Under the pieces are notes generated by a model. The model was not told where the DNA came from and searched no databases. It saw only the letters and a list, made by a program, of their open reading frames with translations. Below, one piece after another: positions 57,388-64,000 of a stretch of 64,000 bases of DNA. The stretch's first letter is position 1. Every line of letters begins with the position of its first letter. The DNA lies in assembly GCF_900188125.1 (NCBI RefSeq), contig NZ_FZOW01000007.1, positions 124,001 to 188,000 of the forward strand, given 5' to 3'. A program made the position numbers and the translations under genes. Source of the stretch: Rhodococcoides kyotonense. Its GTDB lineage: Bacteria; Actinomycetota; Actinomycetes; Mycobacteriales; Mycobacteriaceae.

Positions 57388-58281
57388 CTATCGGTGTCGT
57401 AGTTCTTCGAGCGAAACAGTGGATCCGACGGTCGCTTGCCCCAGCAGATCCAGATCGTCCTCCGTGACGACCCCGATGACGGGATAGCCTCCGGTCACCG
57501 GGTGATCGGCGAGGAAGACGATCGGCTCCCCGGACGGAGGAACTTGTATCGCGCCCAACGCCATACCTTCACTGCGAAGGTCGACGGAGCCGATGGTCAG
57601 CGGAGCGCCGGTCAGCCGGACACCGACGCGGTTGCTGTCCGCTCCCACTGTCCAGCTGGTCGATACCAGAGCTCGTTTGTCTTCCGCGCTGAAGAGCGAA
57701 TCTCTGGGACCCCACCGAAAGCGTAGCTGCACAGTACCTTCCGGGCACCGTGAGCGTGCAAGTTCGAGGGGGACATCGGGGGCGGCCGTGGTCGGCCCGA
57801 GTTCGAACTCGTCGCCTACCTTCAGTGCAGCGGGGCCGAGGCCGGACAGTGCGTCGGTGCTGGCGGATCCGAACGTGGTGTCGGCGCGAATACCACCAGA
57901 GATCGCGACGTAGATCCGGATGCCTGCGGTAGGCCGTCCGAGGGAAAGACGTTGTCCGGCTTGAAGGTACACACGTTCGGGCTCCCTCACCACTCGACCG
58001 TCGACCCGCACCTCCACGGGCGCACCTGCTACCGCGACGTACCGAGGGCTCGTGACGGTGAACGCCAGTCCGCCGAAGAGGTTCTCGAATACCGCCGCGT
58101 TCTCGGTGTTGCCGACGAGCCTGTTCGCCAACGCGGCCGCAGCACGATCGACGGGGCCCGAGGCGGTGATGCCGAGGTGGGCGTAGCCGGCTCGGCCGGC
58201 GTCCTGGACGGTAGTTGAGGCACCGGGGTCGAGGATGCACGCAGTAATTGTGCGCGTTGGTTTTTCGAGGACGCTGGTCAT
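57388..58281 (-). CDS. pxpC: 5-oxoprolinase subunit C (biotin-dependent-carboxyltransferase-like)
   Basis: 297 residues. TVQDAGRAGYAHLGITASGP, VDRAAAALANRLVGN and PTAGIRIYVAISGGI are the KipA/AHS2 blocks. With PxpA and PxpB it forms the ATP-dependent 5-oxoprolinase that opens 5-oxo-L-proline to glutamate. Its ATG overlaps the pxpB stop by 4 bases. Confidence 0.93.
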   Translation of the reverse strand: MTSVLEKPTRTITACILDPGASTTVQDAGRAGYAHLGITASGPVDRAAAALANRLVGNTENAAVFENLFGGLAFTVTSPRYVAVAGAPVEVRVDGRVVREPERVYLQAGQRLSLGRPTAGIRIYVAISGGIRADTTFGSASTDALSGLGPAALKVGDEFELGPTTAAPDVPLELARSRCPEGTVQLRFRWGPRDSLFSAEDKRALVSTSWTVGADSNRVGVRLTGAPLTIGSVDLRSEGMALGAIQVPPSGEPIVFLADHPVTGGYPVIGVVTEDDLDLLGQATVGSTVSLEELRHR

Positions 58282-58916
58282 CGGTTCACCCTCTCGAACA
58301 CGATACGGTCACCGACGGTCAGCCGACTCGGGTTGTCCCACTCGGTATTCCACAGCACGACGTCGGTGTGCCCGATGATGTGCCAACCGCCCGGCGTTCC
58401 ACCCGGGTAAACCACGGTCTGCGTGCCTGCGATGGCAATGGCACCCGCGGCCACCTTCGGCCTCGGAGAGGTACGACGCGGCAGCGCGAGCCGATCCGGG
58501 CAGCCGTCGATGTACGCGAAACCCGGTGCAAACCCGAAGAATCCGACGGTGTGGACCGCGGCAGCGTGCTGTGCGGCTACATCTTGGGCGGAAATTCCCA
58601 GTGCGTTTGCGACGTCAGAAAGGTCTTCGCCGTCGTAGACGACCGGGATGGTCGTCGTGCGTCCGTGTTGCTGCTCCGTGGTTTCGGTGAGGCTGGGGTC
58701 GTTCAGTAGGGCTTGAATGTGCTTTTCCAGAGCGGGCATGTCATGACTGCGATGCGCGATGAACAGGATCGACGCAGCCGCCGGGACGAGGTCCTGCAGA
58801 AGCGCCGACCACTCACTGCGCCGTGTAGCGGCGATCCACGCTGGGATGACGTGCGGTTCCATGTCCACCAGCCATCCGCGATCGCCCGCACGATGCATCT
58901 GCTCGAGGGTGATCAC
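58278..58916 (-). CDS. pxpB: 5-oxoprolinase subunit B
   Basis: 212 residues from GTG 58916, overlapping the pxpA stop. KipI/AHS1 motifs: FFGFAPGFAYIDGCPDRLAL, PRRTSPRPKVAAGAIAIAG, VVYPGGTPGGWHIIG. It forms the ATP-dependent complex with PxpC. Homologous to the allophanate hydrolase subunit 1, which is excluded by the adjacent pxpA. Confidence 0.93.
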   Translation of the reverse strand: MITLEQMHRAGDRGWLVDMEPHVIPAWIAATRRSEWSALLQDLVPAAASILFIAHRSHDMPALEKHIQALLNDPSLTETTEQQHGRTTTIPVVYDGEDLSDVANALGISAQDVAAQHAAAVHTVGFFGFAPGFAYIDGCPDRLALPRRTSPRPKVAAGAIAIAGTQTVVYPGGTPGGWHIIGHTDVVLWNTEWDNPSRLTVGDRIVFERVNR

Positions 58917-59695
58917 GGGTGCCGTCCGATCGGGCTCAGGTCGAAACCGTTGTTGGCAAGTGCCTTACGCGTGTGGGTTGCGATCTCGAGCGCGCCGACG
59001 GTGTCGCTGTGCACGCACAGAGCAACCGCGTCGTACGACGACGGCAGCACCCGGACGGTGTCGCCGTCGACGGAGACCGTTGTGCCGGTCTGGACCATCT
59101 GCACTGCGCGTTCGGCGGCGGCTTCCGGGTCGGTGATCAACGCGGCCGGGTGACGGCGGCTGACCAGTCGGGCATTGGACGTGTAGTTTCTGTCGACGAA
59201 AAGCTCTGCGATGGGCTGGATTCCGGCATCTACCGCTTGGTTCCAGACCTCGGTGTCGTACTGGCACAGGATGGGCAGCGCGGGATCGACGAGCTTGACT
59301 GCCTCGACGATGGCGCTGGCGTGACCCGCGTTGTCGGCAGCGACATTGTACAGCGCGCCATGGGCTTTCACGTAGGTGACCTCGGTGCCTGCGATGCGCG
59401 CAAACGCCTGCAGGGCGCCGATTTGGTAGACGATGTCGTTGACGAGCGTCGGCACCTCGACGTCGATGAAGCGACGGCCGAATCCCGCGAGATCGCGATA
59501 GGAGACCTGCGCTCCGATCGAGACTCCGCGCGCGGCAGCATCTTCGGTCGTCTGGCGCAGGATATCGGGATCGCCTGCGTGGAAGCCGCACGCGACATTA
59601 GCGGCGCTGACGGTGTCGAGCAGTGGTCCGTCGTCGATGATTCCCCAGACGCCGAACCCTTCGCCGATGTCGGTGTCGATGTGTACGGCGGTCAC
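58913..59695 (-). CDS. pxpA: 5-oxoprolinase subunit A (LamB/YcsF family)
   Basis: 260 residues from GTG 59695, overlapping the GntR stop as GTGA; the frame to 59743 is inside the regulator gene. HIDTDIGEGFG, SAANVACGFHAGDPDILRQT, GAQVSYRDLAGFGRR and VKAHGALYNVAADN are diagnostic. It is the metal-dependent subunit of PxpABC that hydrolyses the phosphorylated 5-oxoproline. Confidence 0.95.
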   Translation of the reverse strand: MTAVHIDTDIGEGFGVWGIIDDGPLLDTVSAANVACGFHAGDPDILRQTTEDAAARGVSIGAQVSYRDLAGFGRRFIDVEVPTLVNDIVYQIGALQAFARIAGTEVTYVKAHGALYNVAADNAGHASAIVEAVKLVDPALPILCQYDTEVWNQAVDAGIQPIAELFVDRNYTSNARLVSRRHPAALITDPEAAAERAVQMVQTGTTVSVDGDTVRVLPSSYDAVALCVHSDTVGALEIATHTRKALANNGFDLSPIGRHP

Positions 59696-60387
59696 AGCTT
59701 GGCCCTCCAATACGTGTTCATGTCGTCGGCCGAGTTCTCCCACGCGCGGTGCAGACCGGTTTGGCCACCTTCGATGTGGGCGAGGATCAGATCAGCCAGG
59801 GCTGTCGCGTCACCGCTGGACAAGGCGTCGACCATGCCCTTGTGCTCGCACTGCACGCGCTCATAGGCGTTGGTTCCGTGCACGTAGAAGCGGGAGTACG
59901 GCTCGAGCCGGTGGTACATCTGCGCGATGATCTCGTAGCGCATCGGCAGCCGCGACAGTCGATACATGTCGAGGTGGAACGACAGGTTGGTGCGGGACCA
60001 GGTGTCGGCGCCGGTGTCGCCGACGTTGTCCATCGCGTCGGCCATGTCCTCGAAGCGCGCGATGTCGCGTCGAGACACACGTTCGACGACGTGTTCGGCG
60101 AAGCTCGGCTCGATCAGTTTGCGGAGGTCGTAGATCTCGTCGATCTCCTCGATGTCGAGCGCGGTGACGAACGTTCCCCGGCCCCGCTCGGACCTGAGTA
60201 GTCCTTCACCGACCAGCGTCCGAAGCGCTTCACGCAACGGAATGCGCGAGACACCGAAGCGATCTGCCAACTCTTCCTGCACCAGCCGATGGCCAGGCGG
60301 GTAGACGCCCTCGACAATTGCCGTGCGCAGGTCGGAGGTGAGATCACCGCCATCGGTGTGGTGTGGACCACGGGAGTTCGAAGCCAT
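59692..60387 (-). CDS. GntR-family regulator, FCD (FadR-like) subfamily
   Basis: 231 residues from ATG 60387. Winged helix at about 15-80: LRTAIVEGVYPPGHRLVQEE, LADRFGVSRIPLREALRTLV, GEGLLRSERGRGTFV. The FCD domain follows with IYDLRKLIEPSFAEHVVE and the metal/ligand region (FHLDMYRLSR, HKGMVDALSSGD, DLILAHI). It is the first gene of the pxp operon and should respond to 5-oxoproline or a related acid. A TATAC-GTT-GTATA dyad overlaps its start codon, indicating autoregulation. Confidence 0.92.
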   Translation of the reverse strand: MASNSRGPHHTDGGDLTSDLRTAIVEGVYPPGHRLVQEELADRFGVSRIPLREALRTLVGEGLLRSERGRGTFVTALDIEEIDEIYDLRKLIEPSFAEHVVERVSRRDIARFEDMADAMDNVGDTGADTWSRTNLSFHLDMYRLSRLPMRYEIIAQMYHRLEPYSRFYVHGTNAYERVQCEHKGMVDALSSGDATALADLILAHIEGGQTGLHRAWENSADDMNTYWRAKL

Positions 60388-60401
60388 ATACGTTGTATAC
60401 A
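60387..60401. promoter_or_regulatory. FCD-GntR operator at the pxp operon start
   Basis: TATAC-GTT-GTATA at 60387-60399 and the overlapping perfect palindrome TGTATACA at 60394-60401 match the form of FCD-GntR sites. The dyad covers the A of the ATG, so binding would block transcription and initiation of the regulator and pxpABC. Confidence 0.7.
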
Positions 60402-60554
60402 CTGCATCCATAGGGCTCGGGAACCACTTTCGGGATATTGCCCGAATCCGTAACCGAACCGACCCGGCGGGTAACACGGGCGATACACACCGAGTCCGAT
60501 TCGGGTTCCTTGTGATCGAATAGGGCTTCGCTCGCCACCTCCCGAAGGAGCACG

Positions 60555-61751
60555 ATGACGTCCCTGGCCCGCGGCGCCAACACTCCCCTGCCGATCACGT
60601 CGTTCGAGGTGTCGGTGACCGGCGCCGAAGCCGTCGACGTCCTCGCCTTTCAGGTCACCGAGTCACGTAAGGTCCGGTCCGACGCGGATTTCGTGTTCTT
60701 CAATCAACCGGTGTCGCCCGAGGGCGCGGTGCGGCTGACGTCGTCGTCGACACTGTCCGTCGACCTCACCCGAGTGCCGAACGACGTCGAGACGATCGTG
60801 ATTGCGGTGGCGTCCGATCGGAAGCTCGCCGAGTTCCCGACGCTTGCTGCATCGATCCCCGACATTGCCAGTCCCGCAATGGGTTTGACGTCGGAGACCG
60901 CGGCCGTGCTGATCGAGATCTACCGACGCGCGGGCGGGTGGAAGGTCCGCAACGTCAGCGCGGGCTGGGATGCGGGATTCGCCGATCTGGTTCGTGAGCA
61001 CGGTGTGACCGTCGATGACGAGCCGTCGGTACGCGTCGTTGCGGGTGAGGAGAAGCTGTCGCTGGTCAAACGCGAGAAACTCGACATGCGCAAGCGACAG
61101 GTCCACAAGGTCCTACTGACCAAGAATGCCACCGGACTTCGTGCGCGCGTCATTCTCGTGATCGACAAGACCGGCAGCATGAAGAAGATGTACGACCGGG
61201 GCGTCGTACATCGTGTCGTCGAGCGAATGGTCGCTGTCGCAACACAAATCGACGACGACGGTCAGCTGGAACCCTATCTGTACGGGTCGTGGTACGCCGC
61301 GCTGCCGGACATCACGGTCGAAGGTACGGAGAAGTGGTCCGAAACCTATCTTCACCTGTTCGGCCATCACGGTGGAATCGACTACAAGTCGATCGGCGGG
61401 GTGAACGACGAGCTGCCGATCATGAATCACATTCTGTCCACAGCGGTTCCGCGTCAGCCGACGCTGGTGTTCTTCTTCACCGACGGCGGGTTCACCAAAC
61501 GCGGACCGATCACCGCGTTGATGCAGAAAGCGGCTGCGGCACCTATCTTTTGGCAGTTCGTCGGGGTGGGGCGTGCGAATTACGGCATCCTCGAGAAGCT
61601 CGACACCATGAGCGGGCGGGTCGTCGACAATGCCGGCTTCTTCGCACTCGACGACGTCGACGCCATCTCCGACGCGGATCTGTACGAGCGCATCCTGTCT
61701 GAGTTCCCGGACTGGGTGCGTGCCGCGCGCGAGGCGAGGATCATCGACTGA
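60555..61751 (+). CDS. TerD-domain / VWA-domain protein (TerF-like)
   Basis: 398 residues with CCGAAGGAG before the ATG. Residues ~1-185 form a TerD fold (SLARGANTPLPITSFEVSV, SPEGAVRLTSSSTLSVDLTR, WKVRNVSAGWDAGFADLVRE). From ~205 comes a von Willebrand A domain (VILVIDKTGSMKKMYDRGVV; LVFFFTDGGFTK; FWQFVGVGRANYGILEKLD). The MIDAS is DKTGS instead of DxSxS, as in TerF-type proteins. Such proteins belong to the Ter stress/tellurite system and are thought to sense Ca2+ at the membrane. No other ter genes are nearby. Confidence 0.88.
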   Translation: MTSLARGANTPLPITSFEVSVTGAEAVDVLAFQVTESRKVRSDADFVFFNQPVSPEGAVRLTSSSTLSVDLTRVPNDVETIVIAVASDRKLAEFPTLAASIPDIASPAMGLTSETAAVLIEIYRRAGGWKVRNVSAGWDAGFADLVREHGVTVDDEPSVRVVAGEEKLSLVKREKLDMRKRQVHKVLLTKNATGLRARVILVIDKTGSMKKMYDRGVVHRVVERMVAVATQIDDDGQLEPYLYGSWYAALPDITVEGTEKWSETYLHLFGHHGGIDYKSIGGVNDELPIMNHILSTAVPRQPTLVFFFTDGGFTKRGPITALMQKAAAAPIFWQFVGVGRANYGILEKLDTMSGRVVDNAGFFALDDVDAISDADLYERILSEFPDWVRAAREARIID

Positions 61752-61885
61752 GGATTCTCGTCATTCACTTGAATGAATCCTGAGTTCGGATGCCTCGCAG
61801 CTGCATTCGACGGACGGAACTTGTCGTACCCCCTCGCTACAGTCGTCGCATCGTGTTTCGGCCACTGTTATCAAGGAGGCTCCTC

Positions 61886-62908
61886 ATGAGCGAGGAACCT
61901 GATTTCGACGCGCGAGTGACTGCAGCATGGCGGCAGTTCTCGGGTCGGCTCTGCTCGTACTACATCGACATGGATCAGAACGACCGCCTGGCCATCCACA
62001 CGGCCCAGGAAGGACTGTCGCTCGTCGTACATCCGTATGGCGCGGATGCCGTCGTCCAGGGCGACCTACTGGAAGCCGTCACGCACGAAGACCACATCAT
62101 GTTGACCAACGCAGGCTGGTCCGGAGAGGGAATCTCGGACACCGCCCTGAGCCTGAGCATCATCGGAGATCCGGACGAGGTCGTCGACGCAGTCGAGTTC
62201 ATCCTCCGCGAGCTACGCGGTGTGCCGCATCCGTCGTTCCTCGTTGGCAGCATCAACGGCGGACCGCACAAACCCATGTTCGACGACGGCTGGGAGCCCA
62301 TCAGCGCCCGTACTCAGCTCGCCGCGGAAGTCGACGTCATGCTCACGTCGATCATGGGTCACCCACCGGTGAAGGACGACGACGGCGACATTCCCTTCGT
62401 ATTCGACGGGCGGGCGGCGTTTCTGAGGGTCTCGACCTCGGCGCCGGTGATCGAATTGTTCACCGTGTTCCACGTGCACCCGGACAACCATTCAGCGACA
62501 GCGCTGGCCGCCGGATACTCGCATCGATGGCCGAATATCAAATTCGACGTCGGCGATCATCACGTCGTCGCGATTCAGCGCGTCGACTGTTCGCCGCTCA
62601 TCGAGGAACACGTCGGACGCGCACTCGGCGCATTTACGAGGTTCTTCGAGGACGAGGCTGGGAAGATCGCCGACGAGCTCAGGCAGGAGCCGTCGGACAT
62701 CGACTTGCCGCCCGAGTTGAAGACGATCATCCACCTCGATGCCGACTCACTTACTGCCGAGGACGTCGCGCTGATCTGCACCCACGATCGCGACACCATC
62801 CTCGGCCTGCTGGACGTGTGCGTTGAAGTGGAATCGGCCGAGCACATACAAAAACTGTTGCGCTCGGCCCTGCGGTTGGTCGTACTCGAGCTACCGCGGC
62901 AAGCCTGA
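61886..62908 (+). CDS. TY-Chap/YbjN-like protein
   Basis: 340 residues from ATG 61886 with AAGGAGG at 7 bases; the frame to 61790 is not needed. The N-terminal 110 residues (TAWRQFSGRLCSYYIDMDQN, GLSLVVHPYGADAVVQGDLL) and the middle (TQLAAEVDVMLTSIMGHPPV, DDDGDIPFVFDGRAAFLRVS) resemble the TY-Chap and type III-chaperone/YbjN folds found as multi-domain proteins in actinobacteria. Soluble. It is a probable peptide-binding chaperone; partners unknown. Confidence 0.6.
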   Translation: MSEEPDFDARVTAAWRQFSGRLCSYYIDMDQNDRLAIHTAQEGLSLVVHPYGADAVVQGDLLEAVTHEDHIMLTNAGWSGEGISDTALSLSIIGDPDEVVDAVEFILRELRGVPHPSFLVGSINGGPHKPMFDDGWEPISARTQLAAEVDVMLTSIMGHPPVKDDDGDIPFVFDGRAAFLRVSTSAPVIELFTVFHVHPDNHSATALAAGYSHRWPNIKFDVGDHHVVAIQRVDCSPLIEEHVGRALGAFTRFFEDEAGKIADELRQEPSDIDLPPELKTIIHLDADSLTAEDVALICTHDRDTILGLLDVCVEVESAEHIQKLLRSALRLVVLELPRQA

Positions 62909-62911
62909 GGC

Positions 62912-63379
62912 TCAGCAGTTGTTCGGCTCGTCGGTCTTGACGACGGACAGGACAGCGTCGCCTTCCTCGATCGGCACTCCGACGCCAGGGACCTGGCCGA
63001 CGACGATCCAGTTCGAGTCGTTGATCTGCGCGCGCCCGGCGCCGGTGGCATCCTCGCTACGGGAGAAGAACACGCCGGCATCTTGAATAAGGTTCTGCGC
63101 TGCTTGGAGATTCATGCAGACCACGGGCGGCATCAACACTGGCGCGACATCGGGCAGAGGAGGCGCGACCGCGGGCGTCGGCTCGGGCGCGACCGCGGGC
63201 GAAGACGTCGTAGGGGGTGCAGTGGTCGTTGTGGGTGCGGTGGTGGTCGTGGTTTCGGTCGTTGTCGTAGCCGACTCGCTCACCGCCTGACCCGTCGTCG
63301 ACCCGTCGTCCGAGCCGCATGCGGCAAGTGCGGTCATGAGCAACAGACCCACTGCGGCCCGGCTGATTGTCTTCGTCAT
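62912..63379 (-). CDS. PASTA-domain lipoprotein
   Basis: 155 residues. Signal peptide with lipobox LAAC (Cys at about 21), a Thr/Pro-rich linker (residues ~35-75), and a C-terminal PASTA-like domain (PPVVCMNLQAAQNLIQDAGV; GQVPGVGVPIEEGDAVLSVV). PASTA domains bind muropeptides or beta-lactams. It should be an outer-surface lipoprotein in the cell envelope. It is convergent with the TY-Chap-like gene and divergent from the nucleotide cyclase, with a large nested dyad between. Confidence 0.85.
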   Translation of the reverse strand: MTKTISRAAVGLLLMTALAACGSDDGSTTGQAVSESATTTTETTTTTAPTTTTAPPTTSSPAVAPEPTPAVAPPLPDVAPVLMPPVVCMNLQAAQNLIQDAGVFFSRSEDATGAGRAQINDSNWIVVGQVPGVGVPIEEGDAVLSVVKTDEPNNC

Positions 63380-63461
63380 TTCTCGATGCCTTCCTCGTGC
63401 GTGCGCGTGTGCGCCGAGGATTTAGATCGCCGGACCGGGCGGTCTGTTACAGCATGGCAGC

Positions 63462-63525
63462 CTTACAACGCCCCCACTCGTTTACAACAGATGCGCGCGT
63501 TGTAAACGAGCGAGCATGTTGTAAG
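63462..63525. promoter_or_regulatory. nested double dyad of four GTTGTAA boxes
   Basis: CTCGTTTACAAC (63477-63488) pairs perfectly with GTTGTAAACGAG (63499-63510). Outside it, CTTACAAC (63462-63469) pairs perfectly with GTTGTAAG (63518-63525). Both dyads share the same centre (63493.5). The cluster is 83 bases before the lipoprotein start and 61 before the cyclase start, so it is probably a cooperative operator for both. Confidence 0.75.
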
Positions 63526-63585
63526 AACGTCGCCCGCCATCGAAATCACCCCTGCCTTGGAACACAGACCGCTCTGTGGACGAAG

Positions 63586-64000
63586 ATGTCGAGCGTGACC
63601 CTGTGGATTGTTGCTACCGGAGTGGAAGCGGCCGCGATCGTCGGCCTCGGTGTGTGGATCATCGTGTCTCGGCGGCAGTTGAAGAGCACACGCGACGCGC
63701 TCGAGCGGGCTCGCAGCGTCACACAGAACAAGCGTCGTCGACGGGGTCTTGCCCCGCTCGCGATCAAGACGGCGTTCCAGACCGCGGACTCGCTGATCAA
63801 CAAGGGGTTCGGCGCGACCGTCCGCAACTCGATCGAGGACCTCGCCGGATGGGCCAGAGTCGAGCGACCCGATCTGGCCAGGCTGACCGCGGACGGCGAT
63901 GTCGTCGTGATGTTCTCCGACATCGAAGGGTCGACAGCCCGCAACGAGGAACTCGGCGACCGTGGGTGGCTGAAGCTTTTGGAAAAACACAACCGGATGA
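63586..64000 (+). CDS. class III adenylate/guanylate cyclase, N-terminal part (cut by window end)
   Basis: Read directly from the sequence because the frame has no stop inside the window. From ATG 63586 it encodes MSSVTLWIVATGVEAAAIVG, a membrane anchor, then a basic helical linker and an amphipathic region (KTAFQTADSLINKGFGATVR). The start of a cyclase catalytic domain follows, with DGDVVVMFSDIEGSTARNEE near residues 101-120. SDIEGST is the metal-binding motif of class III cyclases in mycobacteria and rhodococci. The last visible residue is the Met after KHNR. The reaction is cyclic-nucleotide synthesis from ATP or GTP; which one cannot be told from this part. Confidence 0.85.
   Translation, partial: MSSVTLWIVATGVEAAAIVGLGVWIIVSRRQLKSTRDALERARSVTQNKRRRRGLAPLAIKTAFQTADSLINKGFGATVRNSIEDLAGWARVERPDLARLTADGDVVVMFSDIEGSTARNEELGDRGWLKLLEKHNRM

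Noticed and set aside
63546..63990. two minus-strand frames at the window end
   Set aside because: The plus-strand frame from 63586 encodes a membrane anchor and the cyclase motif SDIEGST, so the minus-strand frames are its shadows.
1..64000. CRISPR array, rRNA, intact insertion sequence or prophage
   Set aside because: No regularly spaced direct repeats, transposase, integrase or phage structural genes were seen.

Overview
The window is from a high-GC, mycolic-acid-type actinobacterium, most likely Rhodococcus or a close relative. The evidence is the GC-rich coding with frequent GTG starts and ATGA/GTGA gene overlaps, DUF3558 lipoproteins paired with small ESX-like helical proteins, an Lsr2-type DNA-binding tail, WXG/EspC-type secretion targets, and many acyl-CoA, monooxygenase and catabolic genes. 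I saw no tRNA, rRNA, CRISPR array or intact insertion sequence.

Layout. 1-4.1 kb: a minus-strand carbohydrate operon (unknown protein, FGGY kinase, phosphotriesterase-like hydrolase, HAD phosphatase) divergent from an IclR regulator with a clear operator. 4.1-14.2 kb: SanA-like protein, FAD and FMN monooxygenases, acyl-CoA ligase, a SEC-C protein, a RibD-like reductase, and a TetR/SDR divergent pair. 14.2-25.4 kb: accessory region with two copies of a DUF3558-lipoprotein/ESX-like cassette, an ERCC4-Lsr2 nuclease, a Fic protein with a perfect palindrome at its start, an orphan YefM-like antitoxin, a macro-like/SIR2 fusion that is a candidate single-gene defence system, a pRiA4b ORF-3 protein and several gene remnants.

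25.5-36.1 kb: a copper amine oxidase with a His-rich membrane partner, a GntR/UTRA regulator, and a seven-gene operon (IMPase-like phosphatase, two-part Na+/solute symporter, M20 amidohydrolase, amidase, two choline-kinase/APH-like kinases). A nearly identical 19-bp motif lies in front of both plus-strand units, suggesting one regulon and an undescribed amine/amide catabolic route. 36.1-42.2 kb: an AT-richer defence island with a HEPN-motif protein, a DpnII-like restriction-modification pair and an AIPR protein.

42.5-50.3 kb: housekeeping and membrane genes, including DUF1761, a WYL regulator, PrsW, a long acyl-CoA dehydrogenase and two lower-GC membrane proteins. 50.2-52.6 kb: a small type VII secretion operon encoding a WXG-like target, a helical protein with a glycine-zipper tail, and a membrane protein that could be its immunity partner. 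52.7-60.4 kb: a nitrogen/amino-acid catabolic block (XRE-cupin and VOC genes, aspartase, DUF1445 protein, MHS-type transporter, PxpC-PxpB-PxpA 5-oxoprolinase, FCD-GntR regulator). 60.5-64 kb: a TerD/VWA protein, a TY-Chap/YbjN-like protein, and a PASTA lipoprotein divergent from a class III nucleotide cyclase cut by the window edge, with a striking nested dyad between them.
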